Part shown: in pieces, positions 1 through 7,381 of the stretch
How the letters are laid out: each line of letters opens with the position of its first letter
How positions within the stretch are numbered: position 1 is the stretch's first letter
Source: JAAYCB01 sp012744395
GTDB taxonomy: Bacteria > Planctomycetota > Planctomycetia > Pirellulales > Thermoguttaceae
Assembly (NCBI GenBank): GCA_028703175.1
Contig: JAQVNJ010000112.1
Span: 1 to 20,459, forward strand
Direction of reading: 5' to 3'
Length of the DNA stretch: 20,459 nucleotides
Notes under the pieces: generated by a model
The model's input: only the letters and a program-made list of their open reading frames with translations
Database searches by the model: none
Told to the model about the DNA's origin: nothing
Translations under genes and position numbers: made by a program

Positions 1-322
1 TTTCGGCCTTGTAGACGACTTGCCCGGTCTCGGTCACCCTGGCCAGCCGCGAGAGGCTGAAGGGGCAGCGGGTCATGTAGCCAACCAGACGCTCGATGCC
101 AGCCCGCTCGCCCGCCGGCAGGTACACCGGCTGGTCGACACTGGAGCCGCCGTACGGCCAACTCCGCAGGTTCTCGACCACCTCGGGGCGTGACCTTCTC
201 CTCGGCCAGGTAGAGCGCGAACACGGCCTCCTGCCAGTCGGTCTCCAGGCGGCCCAGGTCGCGTTCGGGCACGTCCAGGAACTCGCCCTCGGCGGTGAAC
301 GCCCCGCAGGTGACCAGGGTGT
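1..322. repeat. Direct repeat, left copy (322 nt, identical to 3473-3794)
   Basis: By eye, every base of 1-322 matches 3473-3794 at a constant offset of 3472, in the same orientation. The match begins at the first base of the window, so the true left boundary may lie outside it. Identity stops at 322, where the right copy lacks one G. Beyond that the two copies stay alignable for about 45 nt with four substitutions and then part. Confidence 0.95.
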
Positions 323-490
323 GAAAATGCGGGTGCCCGTGCAAGAGTTCGCCGCGGGTCTGCATCGCGGCGATCATGCCCGGCACGACGTCGTCGCGCC
401 CGAGCAGGCGGCGGACTTCGGCCAGGATGCACCTCCAGGCGGCCGCGCAGAGCTTGCCCAGCAGCATTCCCCTTCGGCGAAGGTTACAGA
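1..490 (-). pseudogene. IS91-family (HUH/Y2) transposase remnant, left copy
   Basis: Read on the minus strand, this segment encodes the core of an IS91-type rolling-circle transposase. About 480 down to 330 gives a conserved lead-in (...DDVVPGMIAAMQTRGELL) and then HPHFHTLVT, whose H-F-H (codons at 321-329) is the HUH metal-binding motif. The frame then breaks at a run of four G (185-188 on +). Removing one base restores the frame into EVVENLRSWPYGGSSVDQPV and on to VVYKAE at the window edge. The catalytic Tyr region is not visible. It is a dead fragment: frameshifted, with no clear start, and cut by the window's left edge. The upstream boundary near 490 is approximate, since the reading becomes unconvincing beyond it. 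Family assignment is by motif recognition only. Confidence 0.75.
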
Positions 491-612
491 CGGTCGGCCA
501 GGAGTTCCGGCAGACGGGACGACCTACGCCTCGGAGCAGAACGCCGCATCGGTCGGGCAGCACCCCGAGCGTCCGCCCGGAGATCGTGGGCTGCCGAGGC
601 GAAAAGCCACGT

Positions 613-677
613 CGCAATGATGGCAGGTGTGATGATGCGGAAATCGTCCTCGACGTCCGGCGTGATATGATGCCGCC
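613..677 (-). repeat. 65-bp copy of an internal piece of the MacB-like permease gene
   Basis: Bases 613-677 equal 4238-4302 exactly, in the same orientation. In the permease gene this piece encodes residues 248-269, from RRHHITPDVEDD to IITPAIIA. Here it is isolated: no permease sequence is recognisable on either side. It lies about 120 nt beyond the IS91 remnant, so it looks like debris of the same rearrangement that placed IS91 sequence next to the intact permease gene. Confidence 0.9.
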
Positions 678-779
678 TTCCATGATCGGTGTTTCGCTGG
701 CAGACCGGCAGCCGGCGGATTCTGGAATCCGTCGAATTTATTCCGCGAGTGTACACCATTCCCAAAGGCAATTCGAGAC

Positions 780-798
780 AAGCCGTTTCCGGCTTTTT
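780..798 (+). terminator. Terminator-like hairpin
   Basis: AAGCCG (780-785) and CGGCTT (790-795) form a perfect 6-bp stem with a TTTC loop, and the T run reaches 798. It would work on the plus strand, but no plus-strand gene lies upstream in the window. It may be left over from a removed gene, or it may insulate the symporter promoter about 12 nt downstream. Confidence 0.4.
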
Positions 799-809
799 CC
801 GCCGCTCTC

Positions 810-838
810 TTCAAGGCCCCGGATCGGCCCACTATAAT
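810..838 (+). promoter_or_regulatory. Candidate promoter of the symporter-ddl operon
   Basis: A perfect TATAAT lies at 833-838, with a weak -35 (TTCAAG, 810-815; three of six consensus bases) at 17 bp spacing. Transcription would start near 845 and leave a leader of about 60 nt before the symporter ATG. A consensus -10 stands out in this GC-rich sequence. Planctomycete promoters are poorly known, so this rests on the general sigma-70 pattern. Confidence 0.5.
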
Positions 839-906
839 ACGCCGCCACGTCGGCGCCTCGCCGCGGAATAGGCCGATCGGAAACCGCTTTTTTCCAGGAC
901 CAGCCC

Positions 907-2256
907 ATGGAGTCCGTCGAAAAATTCCTGGCCGCAATGAGCAACTGGGTGTGGGGGCCGCCCATGCTCCTGTTGCTGATGGGGACGCATTTGTTCCTCA
1001 CGGTCCGGCTCCGCTTCATTCAGCGCTACATCCCCAAGGCCATCAAGCTCTCGCTGCAGCGAACCAGGGAAGGCGAAGGCGACATCAGTCATTTCGGCGC
1101 CCTGATGACCGCCCTGGCTGCCACGATCGGCACGGGCAACATCGTCGGCGTGGCCACCGCGGTGGCCGCCGGCGGGCCCGGGGCCGTGTTGTGGATGTGG
1201 CTGACCGGAGTGTTCGGCATTGCCACCAAGTATGGCGAGGCGGTCCTGGCGGTGAAGTATCGCACCGTCAACAGCAGGGGTGAAATGGCCGGCGGACCGA
1301 TGTATGTGCTGGAGCGCGGGCTGAACTGGAGGTGGCTCGGCATCGTCTTCGCCCTGTTTACGGCGATTGCCGCCTTCGGCATCGGCAACATGGTCCAGGC
1401 CAACTCCATTTCCGTTCTGCTCAGGCAGACCTTGAATGTTCCCCAGTGGGTTTCGGGGGTCGTCCTGATGGTCCTGACGGGCCTGGTGATCCTCGGGGGC
1501 ATCCGCAGCATCGCCCGTGTTTGCGGGATCCTGGTTCCCTTCATGGCCCTGGCCTATGTGAGCGGTTGCCTGGTGCTCCTGGCCCTCGGTTGGTCGACCG
1601 TACCCGCGTCGATCGCCCTGATCGTCAAGAGCGCTTTCACCAGCCAGGCCGCGGCTGGAGGTTTCCTGGGCGCCGGCGTCATGACCGCCATGCGCTACGG
1701 CATCGCGAGGGGCCTCTTCTCCAACGAGTCGGGTCTGGGCAGCGCACCGATCGTGGCCGCCGCGGCCCGGACGACCAACCCGGTCCGCCAGGGCCTGGTC
1801 TCGTCGAGCGGCACCTTCTGGGATACCGTGGTTGTTTGTTTCATCACCGGCCTCGTGCTGGTGAACTCGGGCGTCTGGACCGACCAGGCGACGGAAGGGG
1901 CGCTCCTGACCAAAGCAGCCTTCGACAGCCTGCCGGTGATCGGTCCGGCAATCCTCGTCGTCGGCCTCTTGACGTTCGTCTTTTCCACGATTCTGGGATG
2001 GTCCTACTACGGCGAAAAGGCGGTCGAGTACCTGTTCGGCAGGGCCGTGATTCAGCCTTACCGTTACCTTTGGACGGTTTCGGTCATGGTGGGGTCGGTT
2101 CTCACGCTGCCGCTGGTGTGGTCGCTGGCCGACGTCGCCAACGCGCTGATGGCCATTCCTAACCTCATCTCGCTCTTGGCCTTGAGCGGAGTGATCGCGG
2201 CAGAAACGCGGCAGTACCTCTGGGATGCCTCGACCACAGGAGAGAACCATGTCTGA
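907..2256 (+). CDS. Alanine/glycine:cation symporter (AGCS family)
   Basis: This 449-residue polytopic inner-membrane protein should take up alanine or glycine with Na+ (or H+). The AGCS hallmarks are clear: a hydrophobic first helix (residues about 18-34), the ion-site loop ATIGTGNIVGV (about 72-82) and the family signature GGPGAVLWMWLTGVFG (about 89-104). Length is near the usual 450-480. The ATG at 907 is preceded by AGGA (896-899) at 7-nt spacing. Its last codons overlap the start of the ddl gene by 8 nt, which implies one transcript and coupled translation. The pairing is meaningful because imported L-alanine feeds alanine racemase and then Ddl, although no racemase gene is in view. Substrate preference (alanine, glycine, D-alanine) cannot be read from sequence. 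Confidence 0.92.
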   Translation: MESVEKFLAAMSNWVWGPPMLLLLMGTHLFLTVRLRFIQRYIPKAIKLSLQRTREGEGDISHFGALMTALAATIGTGNIVGVATAVAAGGPGAVLWMWLTGVFGIATKYGEAVLAVKYRTVNSRGEMAGGPMYVLERGLNWRWLGIVFALFTAIAAFGIGNMVQANSISVLLRQTLNVPQWVSGVVLMVLTGLVILGGIRSIARVCGILVPFMALAYVSGCLVLLALGWSTVPASIALIVKSAFTSQAAAGGFLGAGVMTAMRYGIARGLFSNESGLGSAPIVAAAARTTNPVRQGLVSSSGTFWDTVVVCFITGLVLVNSGVWTDQATEGALLTKAAFDSLPVIGPAILVVGLLTFVFSTILGWSYYGEKAVEYLFGRAVIQPYRYLWTVSVMVGSVLTLPLVWSLADVANALMAIPNLISLLALSGVIAAETRQYLWDASTTGENHV

Positions 2257-3181
2257 TCGTTCACACTCGCCCGGGCGCCCATGGCGAGTCGCTGTCCTGC
2301 GCGGCGGCCCGTCGGCCGAGCGGGAGGTCAGCCTTGCCGGTGGGCGCGCCGTTGCTGCCGCCGTCCGCTCGCTTGGGCACCTGGTCACCGAGGGCGACAT
2401 CGGGCCCGACGACCTTTCGGCCCTCGACGTGCCGGCCGACATCATCTTTCCCGTGCTCCACGGCCGGTTTGGAGAGGACGGCCACTTGCAGAAGATCCTC
2501 GAAGAGCGGGGGCTGGCCTTCGTAGGCAGCGGCTCCGAGGCCTCGCGCATCTCGATCGACAAGGACGCCTCCAAGCGGAAATGGCGGGCGGCGGGACTGC
2601 CGACGGCTCCCTGGGTGATCGCCGGTTCCGACTCGGACCCGGCCCTCGGCCATCTCGATCCGCCCCTGGTGGTCAAGCCGCTGGCCGAGGGCAGCAGCAT
2701 CGGAGTTACGCTTTGCGACACCGCGGCGGAGCTGAAGGCCGCGGTGCGCCAGGCCGTCTCCAGCTTTGGCCGCGCGATGGTCGAGAAGCGACTCGATGGC
2801 CCCGAGCTGACGGTGGGCATCCTGGGCCACGACCCGCTGCCGGTCATCCAGGTCCGCCCGGCGGCCGGTTGGTACGACTATTCCGCCAAGTATGAGCGGA
2901 ACGACACCGACTATCTCGTCGATCCGGCCATCGATGGCACGACCTGCCAGGCCGTCCAGCAATTGGCCGTCAAGGCCTTCGAAGTGCTCGGCTGCCGCCA
3001 CTTGTCGCGGGTCGACTTTATCGTCGATCGGCAAACCGGCCCGCAACTGCTCGAGATCAACACCCTCCCCGGCTTCACCGACCACAGCCTGCTCCCCAAG
3101 GCGGCCGCCCACACCGGAATTCCCTTTCCCCGGCTCGTGGAGATGCTGCTGGAAATGGCCTGGGCGAGTTCCGGCGGCTGA
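2249..3181 (+). CDS. ddl: D-alanine--D-alanine ligase
   Basis: This cytosolic ATP-grasp ligase joins two D-alanines for the peptidoglycan pentapeptide. The 310 residues match family length. Key elements are in order: GGPSAEREVSL (about 19-29, with E24 as the counterpart of E. coli DdlB Glu15), HGRFGEDG (71-78), the EGSSIGV loop (148-153), WYDYSAKY (208-215), R254 with D256 as a metal ligand, and LEINTLPGFTDHSLLPKAA (268-286) with E269 and N271. I chose the ATG at 2249 because AGGAG (2238-2242) lies 6 nt upstream; an in-frame ATG at 2225 lacks this and would overlap the symporter more. Ddl usually lies in the mur/fts cluster, so pairing with an alanine transporter is less common. The locus is bracketed by IS91 remnants. 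Confidence 0.95.
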   Translation: MSDRSHSPGRPWRVAVLRGGPSAEREVSLAGGRAVAAAVRSLGHLVTEGDIGPDDLSALDVPADIIFPVLHGRFGEDGHLQKILEERGLAFVGSGSEASRISIDKDASKRKWRAAGLPTAPWVIAGSDSDPALGHLDPPLVVKPLAEGSSIGVTLCDTAAELKAAVRQAVSSFGRAMVEKRLDGPELTVGILGHDPLPVIQVRPAAGWYDYSAKYERNDTDYLVDPAIDGTTCQAVQQLAVKAFEVLGCRHLSRVDFIVDRQTGPQLLEINTLPGFTDHSLLPKAAAHTGIPFPRLVEMLLEMAWASSGG

Positions 3182-3212
3182 AAAACGCCGGGGCCGGCCG
3201 TTGCACCGTCAC

Positions 3213-3388
3213 GGCCTTGATCGCAAGGTTACCCAGGGTGCGCTGCGCGACCCTGGGCTTTGTTGTATCGACCGCTTCGCGGTGAAGAAAAGTTGACGGC
3301 GGATGGGGAAGGAACCTGTGGTGGGGACAATTCACCCGGCCCGCGCTTGCTAGCCATGACGGCAATTGGCAATCATGCGATCAAGGCC
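3213..3388. mobile_element. Small inverted-repeat (MITE/REP-like) element
   Basis: The 13-mer GGCCTTGATCGCA (3213-3225) has its exact reverse complement at 3376-3388. Between them lies an internal pair of hairpins: CCCAGGGT/ACCCTGGG (3232-3239/3250-3257) and ACCGC/GCGGT (3271-3275/3279-3283). There is no convincing coding sequence inside. Palindromic elements like this are common in planctomycete intergenic DNA, but the family is not assigned here. No clear target-site duplication is visible. Confidence 0.5.
3232..3265 (+). terminator. Possible terminator of the symporter-ddl operon
   Basis: An 8-bp perfect stem CCCAGGGT/ACCCTGGG closes over a 10-nt loop and is followed by the T-rich CTTTGTTGT. 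It lies about 50 nt after the ddl stop. It may be a REP-type palindrome that serves as a terminator. Confidence 0.4.
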
Positions 3389-3472
3389 CACCGTCATTGT
3401 TTGACCGGCTTCTTGCCTGCCGGGCGGCGGTTCTTCACGTAGTCGGGCCACTCGATTCGCGGGCTGTCGTAA

Positions 3473-3794
3473 TTTCGGCCTTGTAGACGACTTGCCCGGT
3501 CTCGGTCACCCTGGCCAGCCGCGAGAGGCTGAAGGGGCAGCGGGTCATGTAGCCAACCAGACGCTCGATGCCAGCCCGCTCGCCCGCCGGCAGGTACACC
3601 GGCTGGTCGACACTGGAGCCGCCGTACGGCCAACTCCGCAGGTTCTCGACCACCTCGGGGCGTGACCTTCTCCTCGGCCAGGTAGAGCGCGAACACGGCC
3701 TCCTGCCAGTCGGTCTCCAGGCGGCCCAGGTCGCGTTCGGGCACGTCCAGGAACTCGCCCTCGGCGGTGAACGCCCCGCAGGTGACCAGGGTGT
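3473..3794. repeat. Direct repeat, right copy (identical to 1-322)
   Basis: This is the partner of the left-edge repeat, in the same orientation and 3472 nt away. The sequence just outside it (3394-3472) cannot be compared, because the window begins at the first repeated base of the left copy. Confidence 0.95.
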
Positions 3795-3839
3795 AAAATG
3801 CGGGTGCCAGTGCAAGACTTCGCCGTGGGTCTTCATCGC
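3473..3839 (-). pseudogene. IS91-family transposase remnant, right copy
   Basis: This is the same transposase fragment as at the left edge, identical for 322 nt (3473-3794), including the frameshift at the four-G run (3657-3660). In addition, a single-base deletion between 3794 and 3795 falls inside the HUH codons and destroys H-F-H. Beyond it, 3795-3839 still reads as transposase (AMKTHGEVLHWHPHF) but differs from the left copy (AMQTRGELLHGHPHF) by four substitutions, all amino-acid changing. Homology then ends abruptly inside the last codons of the MacB-like permease gene. The tail at 3394-3472 on the minus strand stays open in one frame and ends in a Lys/Arg-rich stretch, but I do not recognise it. 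Confidence 0.75.
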
Positions 3840-5044
3840 AGGGCTTCCACCGGGTGCAGCCGGGCCGCGCGGCGGGCCGGTTGGACACCGAAGAACGTTC
3901 CGACGAGCAGGGCGAAAGCGATCGCCAGGGCGAAAGGTTCCCACGAGACCACGGCCGGCATGGGCGTCAGCCTGCCAATCGCCAGCGAGGCGGCCCCGCC
4001 CAGGATACTGCCCAGTAGCATCCCCAGGAAAGTGACGCTCAGCGACTCGGTGAGGAACTGGGCGAAGATGTCGCCTCGCGTTGCTCCGACGGCGCGGCGC
4101 AGTCCGATCTCCCTGGTCCGCTCCGCCACCGAGATCAGGAGGATGTTCATCAACACCACGCCGCCTACAAGAAGGCTCAGACCGGCCAGGGCCATCAACA
4201 GCAGCGAGAGCGTCCGCGACGTCCCGCGCACCATGTCCGCAATGATGGCAGGTGTGATGATGCGGAAATCGTCCTCGACGTCCGGCGTGATATGATGCCG
4301 CCGGCGGATCAGGTCTTCAATCTGCCTGGCTTGTTGCTCCATGAGCGAGGGATCCTGCGTCACGATGCGAATCGCGCCGACGTGGTCCACATTCATCACC
4401 CGCCGCATGGCCGTGGTGATGGGGATGATGATGCGATTGTCGAACTCGCCGCCGGCACCTCCACTCGTACCACGGTGTTCCAAAACCCCTTTAACCGTGA
4501 GGCTCACCTTGTTGATGTAGAGACTCTTGCCAATCGGATCGTCGCCCCCGAACAGGTCGCGCTTGACTGAACTGCCGATGACACAGGTGCGGTTCATGGT
4601 CGCCACGTCTTCGTCGGTGATTTCCTCGCCCTCGACCACTGGCCAACTCCACGCCTGATGCCACTGGGGTTCGACGCCCCAAACCACGGTTTGAATCTGG
4701 TTCGCCTCGTGTTTCAGACTCACGTCGAATTGCCATGCCTGTGGCGCAACCACTTCGAGGCCGCGAATTTCCTCGCGGATCGCCTGGGCATCCTCCAAAG
4801 TCAGCGTGGTGACGCTGGTGTCCGGCGGAGGAAGGGCCCGGCCGCCGCCGGCGATGAGCATCATCGCCCGCGGGCCAAACACCTCGACCCGCTTCATCAC
4901 ATTCTTTTCCGTTCCCTTGCCGATCGCCATGATCACCGTCAAGGCGGCAATGCCGACGATCGTGCCGGCCATCATGAAGAACGTCCGCAGCCTGTTCGCT
5001 GCCAGGGAGTCGATTCCTTCTCCGGCGATACGCAATGCTCTCAT
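3833..5044 (-). CDS. MacB-like ABC transporter permease (FtsX superfamily)
   Basis: This inner-membrane subunit of a MacAB-type exporter transmits ATPase movements to the periplasm and drives substrate out with the adaptor. The 403 residues show one N-terminal helix (about 20-42), a large periplasmic MacB_PCD domain (about 43-275) and three C-terminal helices (about 277-305, 328-356, 366-390). The conserved cytoplasmic loop AERTREIGLRRAVGAT (about 307-322) is the FtsX-family coupling region. The ATG at 5042-5044 shares its A with the TGA of the ATPase gene, and GGAGGAGG (5052-5059) lies 7 nt upstream, so translation is coupled. The protein ends LHPVEALR, whereas family members often run on a residue or two (EALRYE). 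The stop codon falls within IS91-derived sequence, so the insertion may have clipped the end. Confidence 0.92.
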   Translation of the reverse strand: MRALRIAGEGIDSLAANRLRTFFMMAGTIVGIAALTVIMAIGKGTEKNVMKRVEVFGPRAMMLIAGGGRALPPPDTSVTTLTLEDAQAIREEIRGLEVVAPQAWQFDVSLKHEANQIQTVVWGVEPQWHQAWSWPVVEGEEITDEDVATMNRTCVIGSSVKRDLFGGDDPIGKSLYINKVSLTVKGVLEHRGTSGGAGGEFDNRIIIPITTAMRRVMNVDHVGAIRIVTQDPSLMEQQARQIEDLIRRRHHITPDVEDDFRIITPAIIADMVRGTSRTLSLLLMALAGLSLLVGGVVLMNILLISVAERTREIGLRRAVGATRGDIFAQFLTESLSVTFLGMLLGSILGGAASLAIGRLTPMPAVVSWEPFALAIAFALLVGTFFGVQPARRAARLHPVEALR

Positions 5045-5778
5045 CAGGCAGCCTCCTCCGGCTGGGCCATTGCTGCAAGTTCCGCCTCCGCGTCCCGAGG
5101 TTCGCCGACAAGCTCGTCCTCCGCGATCCGCCCGTCATCGAGCACGATCACCCGGTTGGCGTGTTCGGCCAAATCACGGTCGTGAGTGATCATGATCACG
5201 GTCCGGCCGTCCTCGTGCAGCCGCTGGAAAATGGCCATCACTTCGGCCCCGCTACGGCTGTCGAGATTGCCCGTCGGCTCGTCGGCAAGAATCATCGAAG
5301 GATTCGTGATCAGCGCTCGGGCGATCGCCACGCGCTGTTGCTGCCCACCGGAAAGCTGACTGGGCCGGTAGTCGACCCGGTCGGCAAGGCCCACCATCGC
5401 CAAGGCGTTCTCCGCCAAGTCTTCGGCCTCTTCCGGGTAGTCGTCGCTGTAGATCAGCGGCAGGAGGACGTTTTTCAACGCGCTGGTCCGTTGCAGCAGA
5501 TGAAACTGCTGGAAGACGAAGCCGATCTTGTGATTCCGCACGTGCGAGAGTTCGTCGTCGCCGAGATTGACCATGTCCACGCCGTCGAGCCGGTAATGCC
5601 CCGTGGTCGGCTTGTCGAGGCAGCCGAGAATGTTCATCAACGTCGACTTGCCGGTGCCCGAAGCACCCATGATCGCCACGTATTCACCGGGGTTGATTGC
5701 GAAGGTGATTTCCTTGAGCACGGGCGTGGCCACGTCGCCGCTCAAATAGGTCTTTTCGATGCCTTCCAGTTGAAGCAT
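5044..5778 (-). CDS. MacB/LolD-like ABC transporter ATP-binding protein
   Basis: This is the cytoplasmic ATPase that powers the adjacent permease. The 244 residues carry every ABC motif: Walker A GASGTGKST (38-46), Q-loop FQQFHLL (89-95), signature LSGGQQQR (142-149), Walker B MILADE (162-167) with catalytic E167, and H-loop H199. The acidic C-terminal extension (about 222-244) is variable in the family. I chose the ATG at 5776-5778 because it begins the domain and has AGAGAGG (5786-5792) at 7-nt spacing; the frame stays open to 5961 but that part overlaps the adaptor gene. It lies 52 nt after the adaptor stop and overlaps the permease start by one base. Unlike E. coli MacB, ATPase and permease are separate proteins. 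Confidence 0.95.
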   Translation of the reverse strand: MLQLEGIEKTYLSGDVATPVLKEITFAINPGEYVAIMGASGTGKSTLMNILGCLDKPTTGHYRLDGVDMVNLGDDELSHVRNHKIGFVFQQFHLLQRTSALKNVLLPLIYSDDYPEEAEDLAENALAMVGLADRVDYRPSQLSGGQQQRVAIARALITNPSMILADEPTGNLDSRSGAEVMAIFQRLHEDGRTVIMITHDRDLAEHANRVIVLDDGRIAEDELVGEPRDAEAELAAMAQPEEAA

Positions 5779-5830
5779 GTGCTTACCTCTCTTCAACAAA
5801 TCTACCGATAGTATTGTTCGTTTCTCTGCC

Positions 5831-7222
5831 TTATGGCGCCGCGCTGGAGACTCCGGCTGGCGGTGCTTCCACGAAAATCGTCTGGCCTTGTTCCAGGCCG
5901 GTGAGCACCTCGATCCATTGGCCATCCTTCCAGCCGACCGTAATCTCACGCACTTCGGCACGGCCGTCGCGGGCCAGGTTGACCACGTTCTTGCCCTCCT
6001 GCCGCTTGACCGCTTTCGCGGGAATCGCCAGGACGCCGGTCTTCTGCTCCAGGAGCACGGTCACGCTGGCCGTCATCTCGGGCCGCAGAATCTCGCCATC
6101 CTCGTCGAGAATCTCCACGACGACGTCGTAGTTGACCACGTTGTCCTGAATCACCGCCTTGGGGTAGATCGCCGTCACCCGGCCCTGAAATTCCTTGCCC
6201 GGGAAGGTGTCGACCGTAAACAGGGCGTCCTGCCCGGGCTGAACCTTGCCGATGTCGACCTCGTCGACGTAGGCGTCGACCTGGAGCCGATCCAGATCGA
6301 TGATCGTGACGAAAGTCGGCGCCTGCATCCCGGCGGCGACCGTCTCCCCCTCTTGCGTGGAAACCGAGGCGATGACACCGTCGATCGGCGCCGTAATCGT
6401 GGCATACGAGAGTTGGACCTTGGCGTTGGCGAGGGCCGACTGGGCGCGCGCCACCTCCGCCGTCGCCTGCCGCAGTTCCTCCTCCTGGCGGGCCTTGGCC
6501 ATTTCGAGGGCCTTTTCGGCCGAGGCGAGCTGCGCCCGCGTGACGCTCAACCGCTCCTGGGCCTCCTCAACCGCCTGCTGCGAGGTGGCGTTCGTCTTCA
6601 GCAGGTTGTTTTCGCGGCGGATCAACTGGTCGAAAAGGGTTTCGGTCGCTTGCCAGCGGGCCAAATCCAGTTCGGCCCTGCTGATCTCCTTGGGGAGCAG
6701 CCTTTCAGCCGCCGAGAGTTTGGCTTCGGCGAACAGCAATTCGGCCTCGCGCTGGGCGACGATGGCTTCCAGGTCCTCCTTCTCCAACTCGGCAATCACC
6801 TGCCCCCGGACCACGCGGTCGCCGATATTCGCCTTCAGGCTGGCGACCTTGCCGGAGATCCGAGCGCCAACGCGGACTTCCGCTCCCACCTGGGGCTGAA
6901 CAGCGCCGGTGGCCAGCACCGAAGACGAAAAGCCGCGCCGCTCGACCGTGGCGGTCTCCGCGATCGGCTTGGCGGAACCGGACCTGCGCATCGCATACCA
7001 CGCTCCCACGGCGACCGCCGTGGCCGCCACGACGAAGGCCAACAACAGGAATCGATTTCTGCGGCGGCGCTTTTTGCGAGCCAGCGACCGCGGTGTCGTT
7101 GCGTTGGGTGTCCGCTGGACGGCCGCTCGCGGTCGCGTCTGCCCCGCATGGCCGGCGCGGTCGTCTCGGGCCGACTCGGATCTGCTCGGCGCCCGGCCCG
7201 CCTCGATCGAGCTGGTGTTCAT
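5831..7222 (-). CDS. MacA-like periplasmic adaptor (membrane fusion protein)
   Basis: This adaptor links an inner-membrane MacB-type exporter to an outer-membrane channel. The 463 residues show an unusually long, basic cytoplasmic N-terminus (about 1-56, ending RKKRRRRN) and one membrane helix (about 57-77). There follow the first half of the lipoyl domain (about 110-150), a long coiled-coil hairpin rich in Ala, Glu and Lys (about 151-272), and the returning lipoyl half, with ITAPIDGVIA near 276-285. A beta-barrel and a membrane-proximal domain complete it. The ATG at 7220-7222 has GAAAGG (7232-7237) at 9-nt spacing. It lies in the sigma-factor operon ahead of its ATPase and permease. No TolC-type partner is in the window. 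Confidence 0.92.
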   Translation of the reverse strand: MNTSSIEAGRAPSRSESARDDRAGHAGQTRPRAAVQRTPNATTPRSLARKKRRRRNRFLLLAFVVAATAVAVGAWYAMRRSGSAKPIAETATVERRGFSSSVLATGAVQPQVGAEVRVGARISGKVASLKANIGDRVVRGQVIAELEKEDLEAIVAQREAELLFAEAKLSAAERLLPKEISRAELDLARWQATETLFDQLIRRENNLLKTNATSQQAVEEAQERLSVTRAQLASAEKALEMAKARQEEELRQATAEVARAQSALANAKVQLSYATITAPIDGVIASVSTQEGETVAAGMQAPTFVTIIDLDRLQVDAYVDEVDIGKVQPGQDALFTVDTFPGKEFQGRVTAIYPKAVIQDNVVNYDVVVEILDEDGEILRPEMTASVTVLLEQKTGVLAIPAKAVKRQEGKNVVNLARDGRAEVREITVGWKDGQWIEVLTGLEQGQTIFVEAPPAGVSSAAP

Positions 7223-7353
7223 TCGCCGTTACCTTTCGAAAAAATGAGCCAAATGCCTGAAGCAACACGTGGATCCTTCGGCGGGAGGGATCCTTGGCCG
7301 ATCACCTTGAAGTTCGACAGTCCAGCCGCTTCGGCCCACTGCTGGAAAGTCAT
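7219..7353 (-). CDS. Possible small ORF coupled to the adaptor gene
   Basis: A 44-codon frame starts at an ATG (7351-7353) with GGGAG (7359-7363) 5 nt upstream and ends in a TGA that overlaps the adaptor ATG (ATGA). It fills the gap between sensor and adaptor genes. The product begins MTFQQWAEAAGLSN and has no signal peptide, membrane segment or motif I recognise. It could be a real small protein, a translational-coupling leader, or chance. The overlap geometry and ribosome-binding site are the only support. Confidence 0.3.
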   Translation of the reverse strand: MTFQQWAEAAGLSNFKVIGQGSLPPKDPRVASGIWLIFSKGNGE

Positions 7354-7381
7354 CGGCTCTCCCGGCGCGGCCCCCCTCTCC

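Larger units (their letters stand above)
491..906. other. Gene-free stretch upstream of the symporter gene
   Basis: I recognise no gene here. It holds an unassigned tract (491-612) that may be degraded transposase sequence, the 65-bp permease fragment (613-677), about 100 nt of nondescript sequence, a terminator-like hairpin (780-798), a promoter candidate (810-838) and the 5' leader of the symporter gene. Confidence 0.6.

Noticed and set aside
832..2847. 671-codon open frame on the minus strand
   Set aside because: It lies antisense to the symporter and ddl genes, and its product is a low-complexity, Arg/Gly/His/Gln-rich sequence typical of GC-rich shadow frames.
4665..4690. tRNA T-loop-like GGTTCGA
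   Set aside because: It lies within the permease gene, and no acceptor, D or anticodon arm can be formed around it.
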